DNA of 64,000 bases from Gemmobacter lutimaris. GTDB taxonomy: Bacteria; Pseudomonadota; Alphaproteobacteria; Rhodobacterales; Rhodobacteraceae. This document shows positions 54,485 through 61,931 of this stretch, piece by piece. Made by a program: the position numbers and the translations under genes. Each line of letters starts with the position of its first letter. Position 1 is the stretch's first letter. The stretch lies in the NCBI RefSeq assembly GCF_003570715.1, contig NZ_QXXQ01000017.1, positions 1 to 64,000 on the forward strand, in the 5' to 3' direction. The notes below the pieces were generated by a model, which did not search any database, had not been told where the DNA came from, and was given only the letters and a program-made list of their open reading frames with translations.

Positions 54485-55449
54485 TGCCGCATCTTCTGGT
54501 GGCCGGAAAATTGCACCCGACGGGCGAGGCGATGCTGCACAGCCTTCAGGCGCAGGGTCTGGGGGTGGATTACGTCGAGGAGGTCTCGGAGCCCTCCTAC
54601 GCGCCACTGATCCACCGGGCCGATGCGCTGGTGATCCGCACCCAGCCGCTGACGGCCGCGACCGTGGCGCAGGCAGAACGGCTGCGCGTGGTGTCACGCC
54701 ATGGTGTCGGGTATGATTCCGTCGATCTGGCGGCACTGAACGCGCGCGGCATCGCGTTGACCATCGTGGGCGATGTCAACTCCGTCTCGGTGGCGGAACA
54801 CGCCATGATGCAGCTTCTGGCTGGCGCCAAACGTGCGCTGCGCGCTGACCGTTCCGTGCGCGCGCCAGATGGGTGGAACTGGCGCAACCGTCTGGAAGCG
54901 CAAGAGATTTCCGGGAAGAACCTGTTGATCCTTGGCTATGGCCGCATCGGGCGGCATCTGGCGCGGATGGCGGCGGGCTTTGACATGCAGGTGCGCGCCT
55001 GCGACCCCTTCCTTGAAGGCAAGGGATGGCCTGACGGGCGGGTGCGACCCGTGCCTCTGGACGAGGGGCTGCCATGGGCCGATTGCATCTCGGTCCATAT
55101 TCCGAAAAGCGACCGCCCTGTCATCGGCGCCGCCGAAATCGCCCGCATGAAGCGCGGGGTGATCCTTGCCAATACCGCGCGCGGCGGGGTGGTGGACGAG
55201 GCGGCCCTTGCGGCGGCGTTGGCTTCGGGCCAGATCGCCGCCGCCGGGGTGGATGTGTTCGACACCGAACCGCCCGCGGCCTCCCCTCTTCTGGCACAGG
55301 ACAACGCGATCCTGTCGCCGCATATCGCCGGGCTGACCGCCGACTGCGGCGAACGCATGGCCATTGCCGCAATCCAGAATGCCCTTCAGTGCCTAGACGG
55401 CACCATAGACCCTGATCTGATCGTCAACCGGAACATCCTTCATGTCTGA
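54484..55449 (+). CDS. D-isomer-specific 2-hydroxyacid dehydrogenase
   Basis: The 321-residue protein has the Rossmann loop LGYGRIGRHLA near residue 145 and the catalytic arginine (NTARGGVVDE), glutamate (VFDTEPPA) and histidine (LSPHIAGLT) in the standard order. It interconverts a 2-hydroxyacid and a 2-oxoacid with NAD(P). Next to an HpaI aldolase it may supply or remove the 2-oxoacid, or act as a glyoxylate/hydroxypyruvate-type reductase. Its ATG overlaps the aldolase stop (TGATG). Confidence 0.9.
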   Translation: MPHLLVAGKLHPTGEAMLHSLQAQGLGVDYVEEVSEPSYAPLIHRADALVIRTQPLTAATVAQAERLRVVSRHGVGYDSVDLAALNARGIALTIVGDVNSVSVAEHAMMQLLAGAKRALRADRSVRAPDGWNWRNRLEAQEISGKNLLILGYGRIGRHLARMAAGFDMQVRACDPFLEGKGWPDGRVRPVPLDEGLPWADCISVHIPKSDRPVIGAAEIARMKRGVILANTARGGVVDEAALAAALASGQIAAAGVDVFDTEPPAASPLLAQDNAILSPHIAGLTADCGERMAIAAIQNALQCLDGTIDPDLIVNRNILHV

Positions 55450-56563
55450 CAAACCCAAACTGCGCATCGGCCTGATCGGCACCGGCTTCATGGGCAAGAC
55501 CCATGTCTTCGGCTTCGCCACCGCCGCCAAGGTCTTCGACCTGCCGTTCGAGGTGGAGTTGCACACCGTCGCCGATGTGACGGAAAGTGCGGCCCGCAAG
55601 GCGGCCGAGGCCTGGGGCTTTGCCCATGCGACCGCCGACTGGCGGCAGATGGTGGCCGATCCGGCGATTGATCTGGTGGACATCACCGCCCCCAATGCGC
55701 TGCACAAGGACATGGCGCTGGCCGCGATCCGGGCGGGCAAGCATGTCTATTGCGAAAAGCCGCTGGCCCCTCTGGCCGCCGATGCGCAGGAAATGGCCCT
55801 CGCAGCCGAGGCAGCAGGCGTGCGCACGCAGGTCGGTTTCAACTATCTCTGCAACCCGATGCTCCACCTTGCGCACGACATGATCGCGGCGGGGGAGCTG
55901 GGCGAGATTCGCGCCTATCGCGGCGTCCATGCCGAGGATTACATGGCCGATGCCACCGGCCCCTTCACCTTCCGCCATGATCCGGCGGGCGGAGGGGCGC
56001 TGGCCGACATCGGCAGCCATGCGCTTGCCACCGCCGAATTCCTGCTGGGCCCGATCACCCGCGTGATGGGCGACTGCGTGACCGTGATCGACAGCCGCCC
56101 CGGCAGCGATGGCCAGCCACGGGCCGTCGAGGTCGATGACATCGGCCGCGCCTTCCTGCGGTTCGCCAATGGCGCGAGCGGCAGCATCGAGGCGAACTGG
56201 ATCGCCACCGGCCGCAAGATGCAGCATGACTTCGAGGTCTATGGCTCGAAAGGCGCGCTGGTCTTCAGTCAGGAACGCTTCAACGAACTGCATTTCTACG
56301 CGACCACCGATGCCGCCGGACGCCGGGGCTTCCGCCGGATCGAGGCCGCGCCGGATCATGCGCCCTATGGCGCCTTTTGCGTGGCGCCCGGCCATCAACT
56401 TGGCTTCAACGATCTGAAGGCAATCGAGGTGGCCGGGTATCTGGCTGCCATTGCCGGCAAACGGGCTGAACCCTTCGGTTTTCGTGCCGGATTGCGCATC
56501 CAGACCCTGATCGAGACGATCCAGAATTCGGCCCGCGCGGGCAGTTGGCTGGCCGTGCCCTGA
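55442..56563 (+). CDS. Gfo/Idh/MocA family dehydrogenase (fourth copy in the regulon)
   Basis: The 373-residue protein has IGLIGTGFMGKTHVFGF at the N-terminus, CEKPLAPLAADA near residue 105, and ADIGSHALATAEFL near 190. It is a third subtype, distinct from IolG and from the paralogue pair at 39677 and 45322, and resembles dehydrogenases for sugar-derived substrates. It overlaps the end of the hydroxyacid dehydrogenase gene by eight bases and ends the plus-strand operon. About 110 bases with an operator precede rpiR. Confidence 0.88.
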   Translation: MSDKPKLRIGLIGTGFMGKTHVFGFATAAKVFDLPFEVELHTVADVTESAARKAAEAWGFAHATADWRQMVADPAIDLVDITAPNALHKDMALAAIRAGKHVYCEKPLAPLAADAQEMALAAEAAGVRTQVGFNYLCNPMLHLAHDMIAAGELGEIRAYRGVHAEDYMADATGPFTFRHDPAGGGALADIGSHALATAEFLLGPITRVMGDCVTVIDSRPGSDGQPRAVEVDDIGRAFLRFANGASGSIEANWIATGRKMQHDFEVYGSKGALVFSQERFNELHFYATTDAAGRRGFRRIEAAPDHAPYGAFCVAPGHQLGFNDLKAIEVAGYLAAIAGKRAEPFGFRAGLRIQTLIETIQNSARAGSWLAVP

Positions 56564-56600
56564 CGGCGGCCAGTAAGTTGGAAATCATCGGATGGCCGTC

Positions 56601-56616
56601 TGCAATTTTCATTGCA
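56601..56616. promoter_or_regulatory. Inverted-repeat operator, perfect TGCAAT-N4-ATTGCA (probable RpiR site 3)
   Basis: The site reads TGCAATTTTCATTGCA and lies 57 bases before the rpiR start, suggesting autoregulation. A weaker partial repeat (TGCAAG-N5-related, from 56641) follows it. Confidence 0.7.
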
Positions 56617-56672
56617 GCCCCAATCCCTGCATGCCACATATGCAAGAATATTTATGCGATGGAGGCCGGATC

Positions 56673-57548
56673 ATGACAGAAATCGGGACAGAACCCCCGA
56701 AGGATTATGAAGCGCTGATCCGGCTGATCCATGAGCGCCATGACCGGATGAGCAAGACCTATCAGCAAATCTCGGTCTTTCTGACGCAGAATCCCAATGA
56801 TGTGGCGGTGCAATCGGTGAATGCCATTGCCGAACGCTGCGGCATCCATGCCTCCAGCTTCGTGCGGTTCGCACAATCGCTGGGCTACAAGGGTTTCAAG
56901 GAGTTGCAGCTGCTGTTCCAGAAGCGGCTTTCCACCGCCGCGCCGGGGTTCGAGGCGCGGGTGAAGGCGCTTGAGGAGGAGCTTCAGGGCCGCGAGGATG
57001 CCTCGGATTACGGCTTCCTGCGCGATCTGGTGGTGCGCGACATCGCCTCGCTGCAAAGCCTGCTGGATGACATCCCGCCAGAAAGCCTCGCCAGCGCCGC
57101 CGATCTGCTGCACGGGGCCGAGACGGTCTATCTGCTGGGCCAGTTGCGCTCCGCGCCGGTGGTGGAACTGCTGCGCTATGTCTTCACCATGCTGGGCAAG
57201 CGCTGCGTCCTGCTGGACAGCGGCGGCGGGCTGGCCACCCATATGGCCCGCACCATCACCGAACGCGATGTGCTGCTGGCGGTCTCGTTCCGGTTCTACG
57301 CCAATGAGGTGGTGAATATCGTCGAGGAAGCGGGTAGCCGCAACGTGCCCATCGTCGCGGTCACCGACAGCACGCTGAGCCCGCTGGCCAAATCGGCACG
57401 GGTGCTGTTTGCGGTGCCCGAACACGATTATTCCTTTTCACGCTCGCTGGCCGCGCCGATGTGTCTGGTTCAGGCGCTGTCGGTCGCGCTGGCCTCGCGC
57501 GTGCAGCGGGGCGCCGCGCCGCGCATTCCCACGGTCACGGGGGCCTGA
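56673..57548 (+). CDS. RpiR-family transcriptional regulator of the cyclitol regulon
   Basis: The 291-residue protein has an N-terminal HTH_6 domain (about residues 12-90, with AIAERCGIHASSFVRFAQSLGYKGFKELQ) and a C-terminal SIS sugar-phosphate isomerase-like domain (about 120-250, with VYLLGQLRSAPVVELLRYV). This is the plan of RpiR regulators, including rhizobial IolR. GGAGG at 56661-56665 fixes the start at 56673. It lies downstream of the iolG operon, behind a copy of the inverted repeat shared by all three transcription units, and is the only regulator in the catabolic region. Whether it represses or activates, and its ligand, are inference. Confidence 0.9.
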   Translation: MTEIGTEPPKDYEALIRLIHERHDRMSKTYQQISVFLTQNPNDVAVQSVNAIAERCGIHASSFVRFAQSLGYKGFKELQLLFQKRLSTAAPGFEARVKALEEELQGREDASDYGFLRDLVVRDIASLQSLLDDIPPESLASAADLLHGAETVYLLGQLRSAPVVELLRYVFTMLGKRCVLLDSGGGLATHMARTITERDVLLAVSFRFYANEVVNIVEEAGSRNVPIVAVTDSTLSPLAKSARVLFAVPEHDYSFSRSLAAPMCLVQALSVALASRVQRGAAPRIPTVTGA

Positions 57549-57635
57549 CCCCCCTGCCCCGCCAGCCCTGCGAGGCAAAGCTCGCACCGGATGGCAGCAT
57601 CCTCCGGCAACGAATTGATTTTCCGCCACTATGCA

Positions 57636-57674
57636 AAAGACCCGGCGCCTGCCGATGCAGCGCGCCGGGTCTTT
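57636..57674. terminator. Bidirectional Rho-independent terminator between rpiR and parB
   Basis: A perfect 13-bp stem (AAAGACCCGGCGC, 57636-57648, with its complement at 57662-57674) encloses a 13-base loop. With A residues on one side and TTT on the other it can work in both directions for the converging rpiR and parB transcripts. Confidence 0.8.
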
Positions 57675-57687
57675 CCTGTGGTCAAAC

Positions 57688-57703
57688 CTTCCCCGCGGGG
57701 AAG
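57688..57703. repeat. Probable parS site 1
   Basis: The perfect 16-bp palindrome CTTCCCCGCGGGGAAG lies just beyond the 3' end of parB. It is one of four copies clustered in 2.2 kb around parAB, which is the usual appearance of centromere sites for a ParB protein. Confidence 0.72.
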
Positions 57704-57704
57704 A

Positions 57705-58793
57705 TCAGGAGATTTCAGCCAGCAGCCGCGTCAGCGCCGCCTCCAGCTTGCGCCGGTCGAACGCCGAGAAATCGCGGTCCAGCCGGATTTCCAGCCGGCC
57801 GTTGGCCGCCGTGCATTTCGCGGTGCCCAGCGGGGTCGGCACCTGAAAGGTGGTCTTGGCCTTGGTCGCGGGTTTCGGTGGCACGGCGGCCCCGCCCTTG
57901 CCCGGCGCCGCCTCGTCTTCGGCCTCGGCGCCAAGCGCCTTGCGCAGCACGTCGATTTCATCGGTGACGGACCGGTTGTCCCAGCCGCGCAGCACGGCAC
58001 GGATCTGCGGCACCAGTTCCGGCCGCTCGTCGATGGCGGCTGCAAGCTGCAAGCCCAGCGACCGCGGGATATGCGGGGCAAAACGCAGGTCATCGCCCAG
58101 CCTGTCCATCACGCGGATGAATTGCCGGATATAGCTGCGCTTCTGATAGCCCGCCGATTTGAACAGCTCGGCCACAGCGCGGTCGGCATCGTTTTCGGCG
58201 GTCTGCGGGTCGCGGGCATAGTTCAGCGCCAGCATCGCCATTTCGGCAAAAGAGATGTCCTTGCGCACAAGGTTCTCGTCCACCATCCGGCGATACAGCG
58301 CCTCCAGATCTTCCCCGCGGGGAAGAATCCCTGCCGGAATGCGCCCCCAGCTTTCGGCATCCCCCGTCTCTTCCAGAAGCTGCCGATAGGCCGCCAGACG
58401 GCGGAAGCCCTGCACCAGTTCGTATTTGCCATCCGCCCGCGCCTCGACCCGGATCGGGTTCGACAGGCCCAGATCGCGGATCGAGGCGACCAGCTCGGCC
58501 AGTTCCATATCGTCGCCCTTGGCACGGTCGCGGACCAGCTTCCACGTCTCCACCGCGTCCAGATCGACCAGATCGACGATCAGGCCCAGCTTTTTCATCC
58601 GCACATGCTCGGCCGCCAGCGCGTCATTCTCGGCGCGGATCTGTGCCTCGACCGCGCGGCGGTCACGCAGCGATTCCGCGTTCTCTGATATGGCAGTCGC
58701 CATGGGAGAGCGGCGCGGCGCTGGCGCCTCTGCCTCAGTGGTCGGCTCGTCGGCCTCCGGCAGGTCGATGTCGAAGGTGCGGCGCTTCTTCAT
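57705..58793 (-). CDS. parB: ParB-like centromere-binding partition protein
   Basis: The 362-residue protein has the ParB/Srx-like nuclease-fold region at about residues 95-160 (SNPIRVEARADGKYELVQGFRRLAAYRQL) and the second box VDENLVRKDISFAEMAML near 168, followed by the helix-turn-helix portion (KRSYIRQFIRVMDRLGDDL). It should load onto parS and stimulate the ParA ATPase to separate replicon copies. Its ATG overlaps the parA stop (ATGA). One of the parS-like palindromes lies inside the gene, where it encodes LPRGED. Confidence 0.9.
   Translation of the reverse strand: MKKRRTFDIDLPEADEPTTEAEAPAPRRSPMATAISENAESLRDRRAVEAQIRAENDALAAEHVRMKKLGLIVDLVDLDAVETWKLVRDRAKGDDMELAELVASIRDLGLSNPIRVEARADGKYELVQGFRRLAAYRQLLEETGDAESWGRIPAGILPRGEDLEALYRRMVDENLVRKDISFAEMAMLALNYARDPQTAENDADRAVAELFKSAGYQKRSYIRQFIRVMDRLGDDLRFAPHIPRSLGLQLAAAIDERPELVPQIRAVLRGWDNRSVTDEIDVLRKALGAEAEDEAAPGKGGAAVPPKPATKAKTTFQVPTPLGTAKCTAANGRLEIRLDRDFSAFDRRKLEAALTRLLAEIS
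58310..58325. repeat. Probable parS site 2 (inside parB)
   Basis: A second perfect copy of CTTCCCCGCGGGGAAG lies within parB. Confidence 0.72.
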
Positions 58794-60097
58794 TGCTCAT
58801 CCTCCATCTTCGCCCAGGCATCCAGAAAACAGGCTCGGAATTCTTCGTAGGCGCGATCAAAGGAGGCGCGGGCGCGGCGCCAGGTCTCGCGCGTCATGGT
58901 GCGATAGTCGATTTCATAGACCGACGACAGGAAGCGCCCGGATTGTTCAACCGCGCGGGTCATCTCGATCGGTTCGTTGCAGACCGTATCGCCGAACACC
59001 TTGCGGAACGCCTCCAGCATCGCGCGGTGCAATTCGTTGCCCGGCTCGTAGCGCGTCATCAGGAAACGCAGGTCGAGAAAGGCTTTCGGCAGCCGCATCT
59101 TCCCCGCGGGGAAGGTTCCGTCGAACCCATGCGCCAGATCCTCCAGCGCCTCGGACAATTGCCCGATGAACGAGGTGGTGCTGTCATATTCCCAATAGCC
59201 GGGGCCGGACGGGATATACAGCACATCCGCCGCGAAGACCGCGTTCATCGACTGATAGCCAATGGCGGGCGGGCAATCGAACAGGATCAGATCATAGGCA
59301 TCGGCAGACAGCGCATCCAGATAGCGCGACACGGCGGCAAAGAACGACCAGTCGGGATTGAGGTGCCGGTATTGCGCGCTGGCAAATTCCACGAAGGCGG
59401 CATTGGCGCAGCTTGGCACGATGTCGATGGTGGGCCAGGCGGTCGGGCGTATGAAATCGGTCACGCGCAGATCGCCCAGACCCAGATCGCGGACCGAGGC
59501 GGGCAGGCGGCGCTGGGGCAGGGCGGTGCCGCTTTCGGCGGCCTGCGGCATGGCATTCATCCGGTCCGTCTCGCGCACCAGATCGCGGGCGATGATGCCC
59601 CAGACCGTCAGATCCTCGCTGACGTCATGCAGGCCCATCGAATGCGTCAGCGTGGCCTGCGGATCGAAGTCGACCACCAGCACCCGATAGCCATCCAGCG
59701 CCGCCGCATGGGCCATGTGCAGCGCCACGGTGGACTTGCCGGCCCCGCCCTTGAAATTGGAAATCGCCACCCGGATCGCCCGCTTGCCCGCCGGGCGCTT
59801 CGGCATCAGCGAGGTGCGGTTGATCTTCATCTTGCGCCGCAGTTCGTTGATCTCGGTCAGCGAGAACCAGCGCTGGCGCCCGTCCTCCTCGACTTCCCCG
59901 CCGGGAAGGTCGGGGTCGGCGGCAAGACGGCCGCGGAAGGTGGACTGGTTGATCTTGAAGATCAGTTCCGCCACCTCCCAGGATGAAAAGCGCCGCAGGG
60001 TCTTTTCATGCTCGGGCGAGAAAGTCTGACGGCGGATGAAGCCCTGCATCTTCAGCGATTGGGCCTGAAGGGCGGCGAGATCCTCGTGGGTATACAT
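58790..60097 (-). CDS. parA: ParA-like partition ATPase
   Basis: The 435-residue protein has an N-terminal extension of about 110 residues with a MerR/HTH-like segment (FSSWEVAELIFKINQSTFR). The deviant Walker A KGGAGKST follows near residue 117, then the switch region VVDFDPQATLT and Walker B DLILFDCPPAIG near 260. An N-terminal HTH is typical of plasmid ParA/RepA partition ATPases, which bind their own promoter as well as DNA nonspecifically. It is the first gene of the parAB operon, divergent from the replicase. Two parS-like palindromes lie inside the coding sequence. Confidence 0.92.
   Translation of the reverse strand: MYTHEDLAALQAQSLKMQGFIRRQTFSPEHEKTLRRFSSWEVAELIFKINQSTFRGRLAADPDLPGGEVEEDGRQRWFSLTEINELRRKMKINRTSLMPKRPAGKRAIRVAISNFKGGAGKSTVALHMAHAAALDGYRVLVVDFDPQATLTHSMGLHDVSEDLTVWGIIARDLVRETDRMNAMPQAAESGTALPQRRLPASVRDLGLGDLRVTDFIRPTAWPTIDIVPSCANAAFVEFASAQYRHLNPDWSFFAAVSRYLDALSADAYDLILFDCPPAIGYQSMNAVFAADVLYIPSGPGYWEYDSTTSFIGQLSEALEDLAHGFDGTFPAGKMRLPKAFLDLRFLMTRYEPGNELHRAMLEAFRKVFGDTVCNEPIEMTRAVEQSGRFLSSVYEIDYRTMTRETWRRARASFDRAYEEFRACFLDAWAKMEDEQ
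59099..59114. repeat. Probable parS site 3 (inside parA)
   Basis: A third perfect copy of CTTCCCCGCGGGGAAG lies within parA and encodes part of FPAGKM. Confidence 0.72.
59893..59908. repeat. Probable parS site 4 (inside parA, one mismatch)
   Basis: CTTCCCCGCCGGGAAG differs from the other three copies at one central base. It lies in the N-terminal part of parA. Confidence 0.6.
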
Positions 60098-60315
60098 GCT
60101 CGGTTCCGTTGACTGGACGTAGATTTCCTGTTTTTTCAGAAATACGCCGGATTTGCCTAAACCGCAAAAGCTAAGTTATTCTTGTTGGCAGAAAATCGGA
60201 AATCGCCCGATCCACTGGATTTCGCAGGCTTTTCAGACAGGCAACCGATTCGGATAGCGCGTGCCGGACCTGCGGATTGATCGCCAGGAAACGGTGGTGG
60301 AGCCACAAGCATTGG

Positions 60316-60391
60316 GGGGACATTTTCGCCACCCACGCCACAGGTTGAGGGGACATTCACGTCACGATAGGGTGACAGACAGGATGTCCCC
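60316..60391. repeat. Short GGGGACAT repeats, possible iterons or operator
   Basis: GGGGACATT occurs at 60316-60324 and 60349-60357, and GGGGACAT on the other strand at 60384-60391. Spacing is about 33 bases between each, roughly three helical turns, which is more regular than expected by chance. Confidence 0.4.
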
Positions 60392-60605
60392 TAATACCAG
60401 AAGAACCATTTCTTTCTTGAATAGAAGCCATCGAATATGCCGTCCGAAGGATCCGGCCAGAACCAGCCCCTTGACAGAATCGAGTGACAGGACGCTAATG
60501 CCGACAACGAAATGAAAAACGCCGGGCAGTAGCGGAAAGCATCCAGGGACAACGCTCTTTGGTCCGCGATCCAGAAGAACACCGAACTGCCGGCCAAGAA
60601 ACGAT

Positions 60606-60618
60606 GGGGGTGTCCCCC
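60606..60618. repeat. GGGGG-TGT-CCCCC palindrome overlapping the replicase leader
   Basis: A 5-3-5 inverted repeat ends one base before the GGAGG ribosome site (60619-60623) of the replicase. It contains the same TGTCCCC core as the upstream repeats, so it may be an operator for the initiator itself or a translation-limiting hairpin. Confidence 0.4.
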
Positions 60619-60629
60619 GGAGGCCAGGC

Positions 60630-61304
60630 ATGTTGATGAAGAAGGCGGTTGGCCGGGGTGGCGGCACGCGCAAATACGACCTACTGACCATTCTTGGCGT
60701 CCATGCGCTTGCACAGGGCAAGACCCTGCAACGCCAGACGCTGCGGCTTCTGTGTCTGATCACCGCGCGCTACAACTGGCAGAACGACCAGCTTTCGGTG
60801 GGTCAGGCCGAAATCGCGCGGCTCTGGTCCGTCGATACCCGCACGGTCAAACGCGAGATGGCGGCGCTGCGAGAGCGCGGCTGGCTGGTTGAGAAACGCC
60901 CGGCGGCGCGGGGGCGGGTCACGGTCTACGGTCTGGGGATCGCTCAGATCCTGCATGATACCCGCGCAAGCTGGGACATGGTCGGCCCCGATCTGGTGGC
61001 GCGGATGGATGCGCCCGAGGCCCCGCCGGAACCGGAGGCCGGGGGCAAGGTGATCCCCTTCCCGCAGCTGCCAATGCCGGAAGGGGAGGGGGCCTGGCCC
61101 CGCATTGCGCGGCGGCTGCAACAAAGTGATGCCGGGCTTTACCGTCTGTGGTTCGCCATGCTGGAGGGCATCGAAAGCGGGCATGAAGTGCTGATCAGCG
61201 CACCCTCTGCCTTTCATGCCGCCTATGTGCAGACGCATCACCTGCCGCTGCTGGAACGCGCCGTGCGGCAAGAGGAGCCGGGGTTGAGCCTGCGCTTTGT
61301 CTGA
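60630..61304 (+). CDS. DnaA-like plasmid replication initiator
   Basis: The 224-residue protein has an N-terminal winged-helix region (about residues 45-90, LSVGQAEIARLWSVDTRTVKREMAAL) and a C-terminal segment (about 150-222) that resembles domain I of DnaA, with LWFAMLEGIESGHEVLISAPSAFHAAYVQTHHLPLLERAV-type content. It lacks the AAA+ domain of true DnaA. This fits the DnaA-like replicases described for Rhodobacterales plasmids, and the divergent parAB supports the call. GGAGG at 60619-60623 marks the start; the ATG at 60636 is an alternative. It converges with the HAD gene, six bases away. Confidence 0.82.
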   Translation: MLMKKAVGRGGGTRKYDLLTILGVHALAQGKTLQRQTLRLLCLITARYNWQNDQLSVGQAEIARLWSVDTRTVKREMAALRERGWLVEKRPAARGRVTVYGLGIAQILHDTRASWDMVGPDLVARMDAPEAPPEPEAGGKVIPFPQLPMPEGEGAWPRIARRLQQSDAGLYRLWFAMLEGIESGHEVLISAPSAFHAAYVQTHHLPLLERAVRQEEPGLSLRFV

Positions 61305-61310
61305 GGCGGC

Positions 61311-61931
61311 TCAGGCCGGGGCGGTGAGGCTGCGGGTCAGATGTTCGACCGTGGCAAGCGCCGTGGCCTCGCGCACGTCCAGTGCGGGGATACCGGCGCG
61401 GCGGGCGGCTTCCATCCCCTGTGCGCTGTCCTCCAGCACCAGACAATCGGCCGGGGCGGTGCCAAGGCGGGCGGCGGCCAGCAGGAACATCGCCGGATCG
61501 GGCTTCGCGGCCGGAACATCGCTCAGCGTCACCACGGTATCGAACAGCGCATGCAGCCCGGCCCCGCGCAGGATGGCATGGACCACCGGCGCCTCGCCGT
61601 TGGAGGCGACGGCCGAGGGCCGCGCGCCCCAGGCGCGGGCCAGTGCCGCAACCGGCGGATTGGGAGCGCATTGGCCGGTGCGGGCGAGCTTTGCCGCCGC
61701 GTCGATGCTGTCGCGCACGGCGCGGTCGATGTCGATCGGGCTGCCGCTGTCGGCCACCCAGTCCGCGATCAGTTCGCGGCGCGCAAGCCCGCCGCGGGCG
61801 TGATAGAAGGCCAAGTCCAGCGCATCACCCTGCAAGGCAAAGGCCTCGGTGAAGGCGGCGAAATGCAGGTCGCCGGTCAGCACCAGCGTGCCGTCGCAAT
61901 CGAAGATCAGGGCCTTGGGCATCGGGGTCAT
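61311..61931 (-). CDS. HAD-superfamily phosphatase (beta-phosphoglucomutase/phosphoglycolate phosphatase-like)
   Basis: The 206-residue protein has the HAD nucleophile motif IFDCDGTLVLTGD near residue 8, motif II SNGEAP near 108, and VLEDSAQGMEAARRAG near 165 holding the conserved acidic residues, with a small alpha-helical cap between. It should dephosphorylate a small sugar phosphate or act as a mutase. Its ATG overlaps the histidine kinase stop (ATGA), so it is translated with the kinase; this coupling has no obvious functional reason. Confidence 0.88.
   Translation of the reverse strand: MTPMPKALIFDCDGTLVLTGDLHFAAFTEAFALQGDALDLAFYHARGGLARRELIADWVADSGSPIDIDRAVRDSIDAAAKLARTGQCAPNPPVAALARAWGARPSAVASNGEAPVVHAILRGAGLHALFDTVVTLSDVPAAKPDPAMFLLAAARLGTAPADCLVLEDSAQGMEAARRAGIPALDVREATALATVEHLTRSLTAPA

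Larger units (their letters stand above)
60098..60629. promoter_or_regulatory. Probable replication origin and divergent promoter region between parA and the replicase
   Basis: About 530 bases lie between the divergent parA and replicase genes. The sequence is less GC-rich than its surroundings (notably 60120-60190) and holds several short repeats of GGGGACA/TGTCCCC. No convincing protein-coding frame is visible. In related plasmids the origin lies beside the initiator gene, so this is the best candidate, but no experiment-like signal such as full iterons or consensus DnaA boxes is seen. Confidence 0.5.

Noticed and set aside
60316-60360. Possible insertion-sequence end (GGGGACATTTTCGCCACC-like)
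   Set aside because: It reminded me of sequence seen near IS21-type elements, but there is no transposase frame, no matching opposite end and no target duplication.
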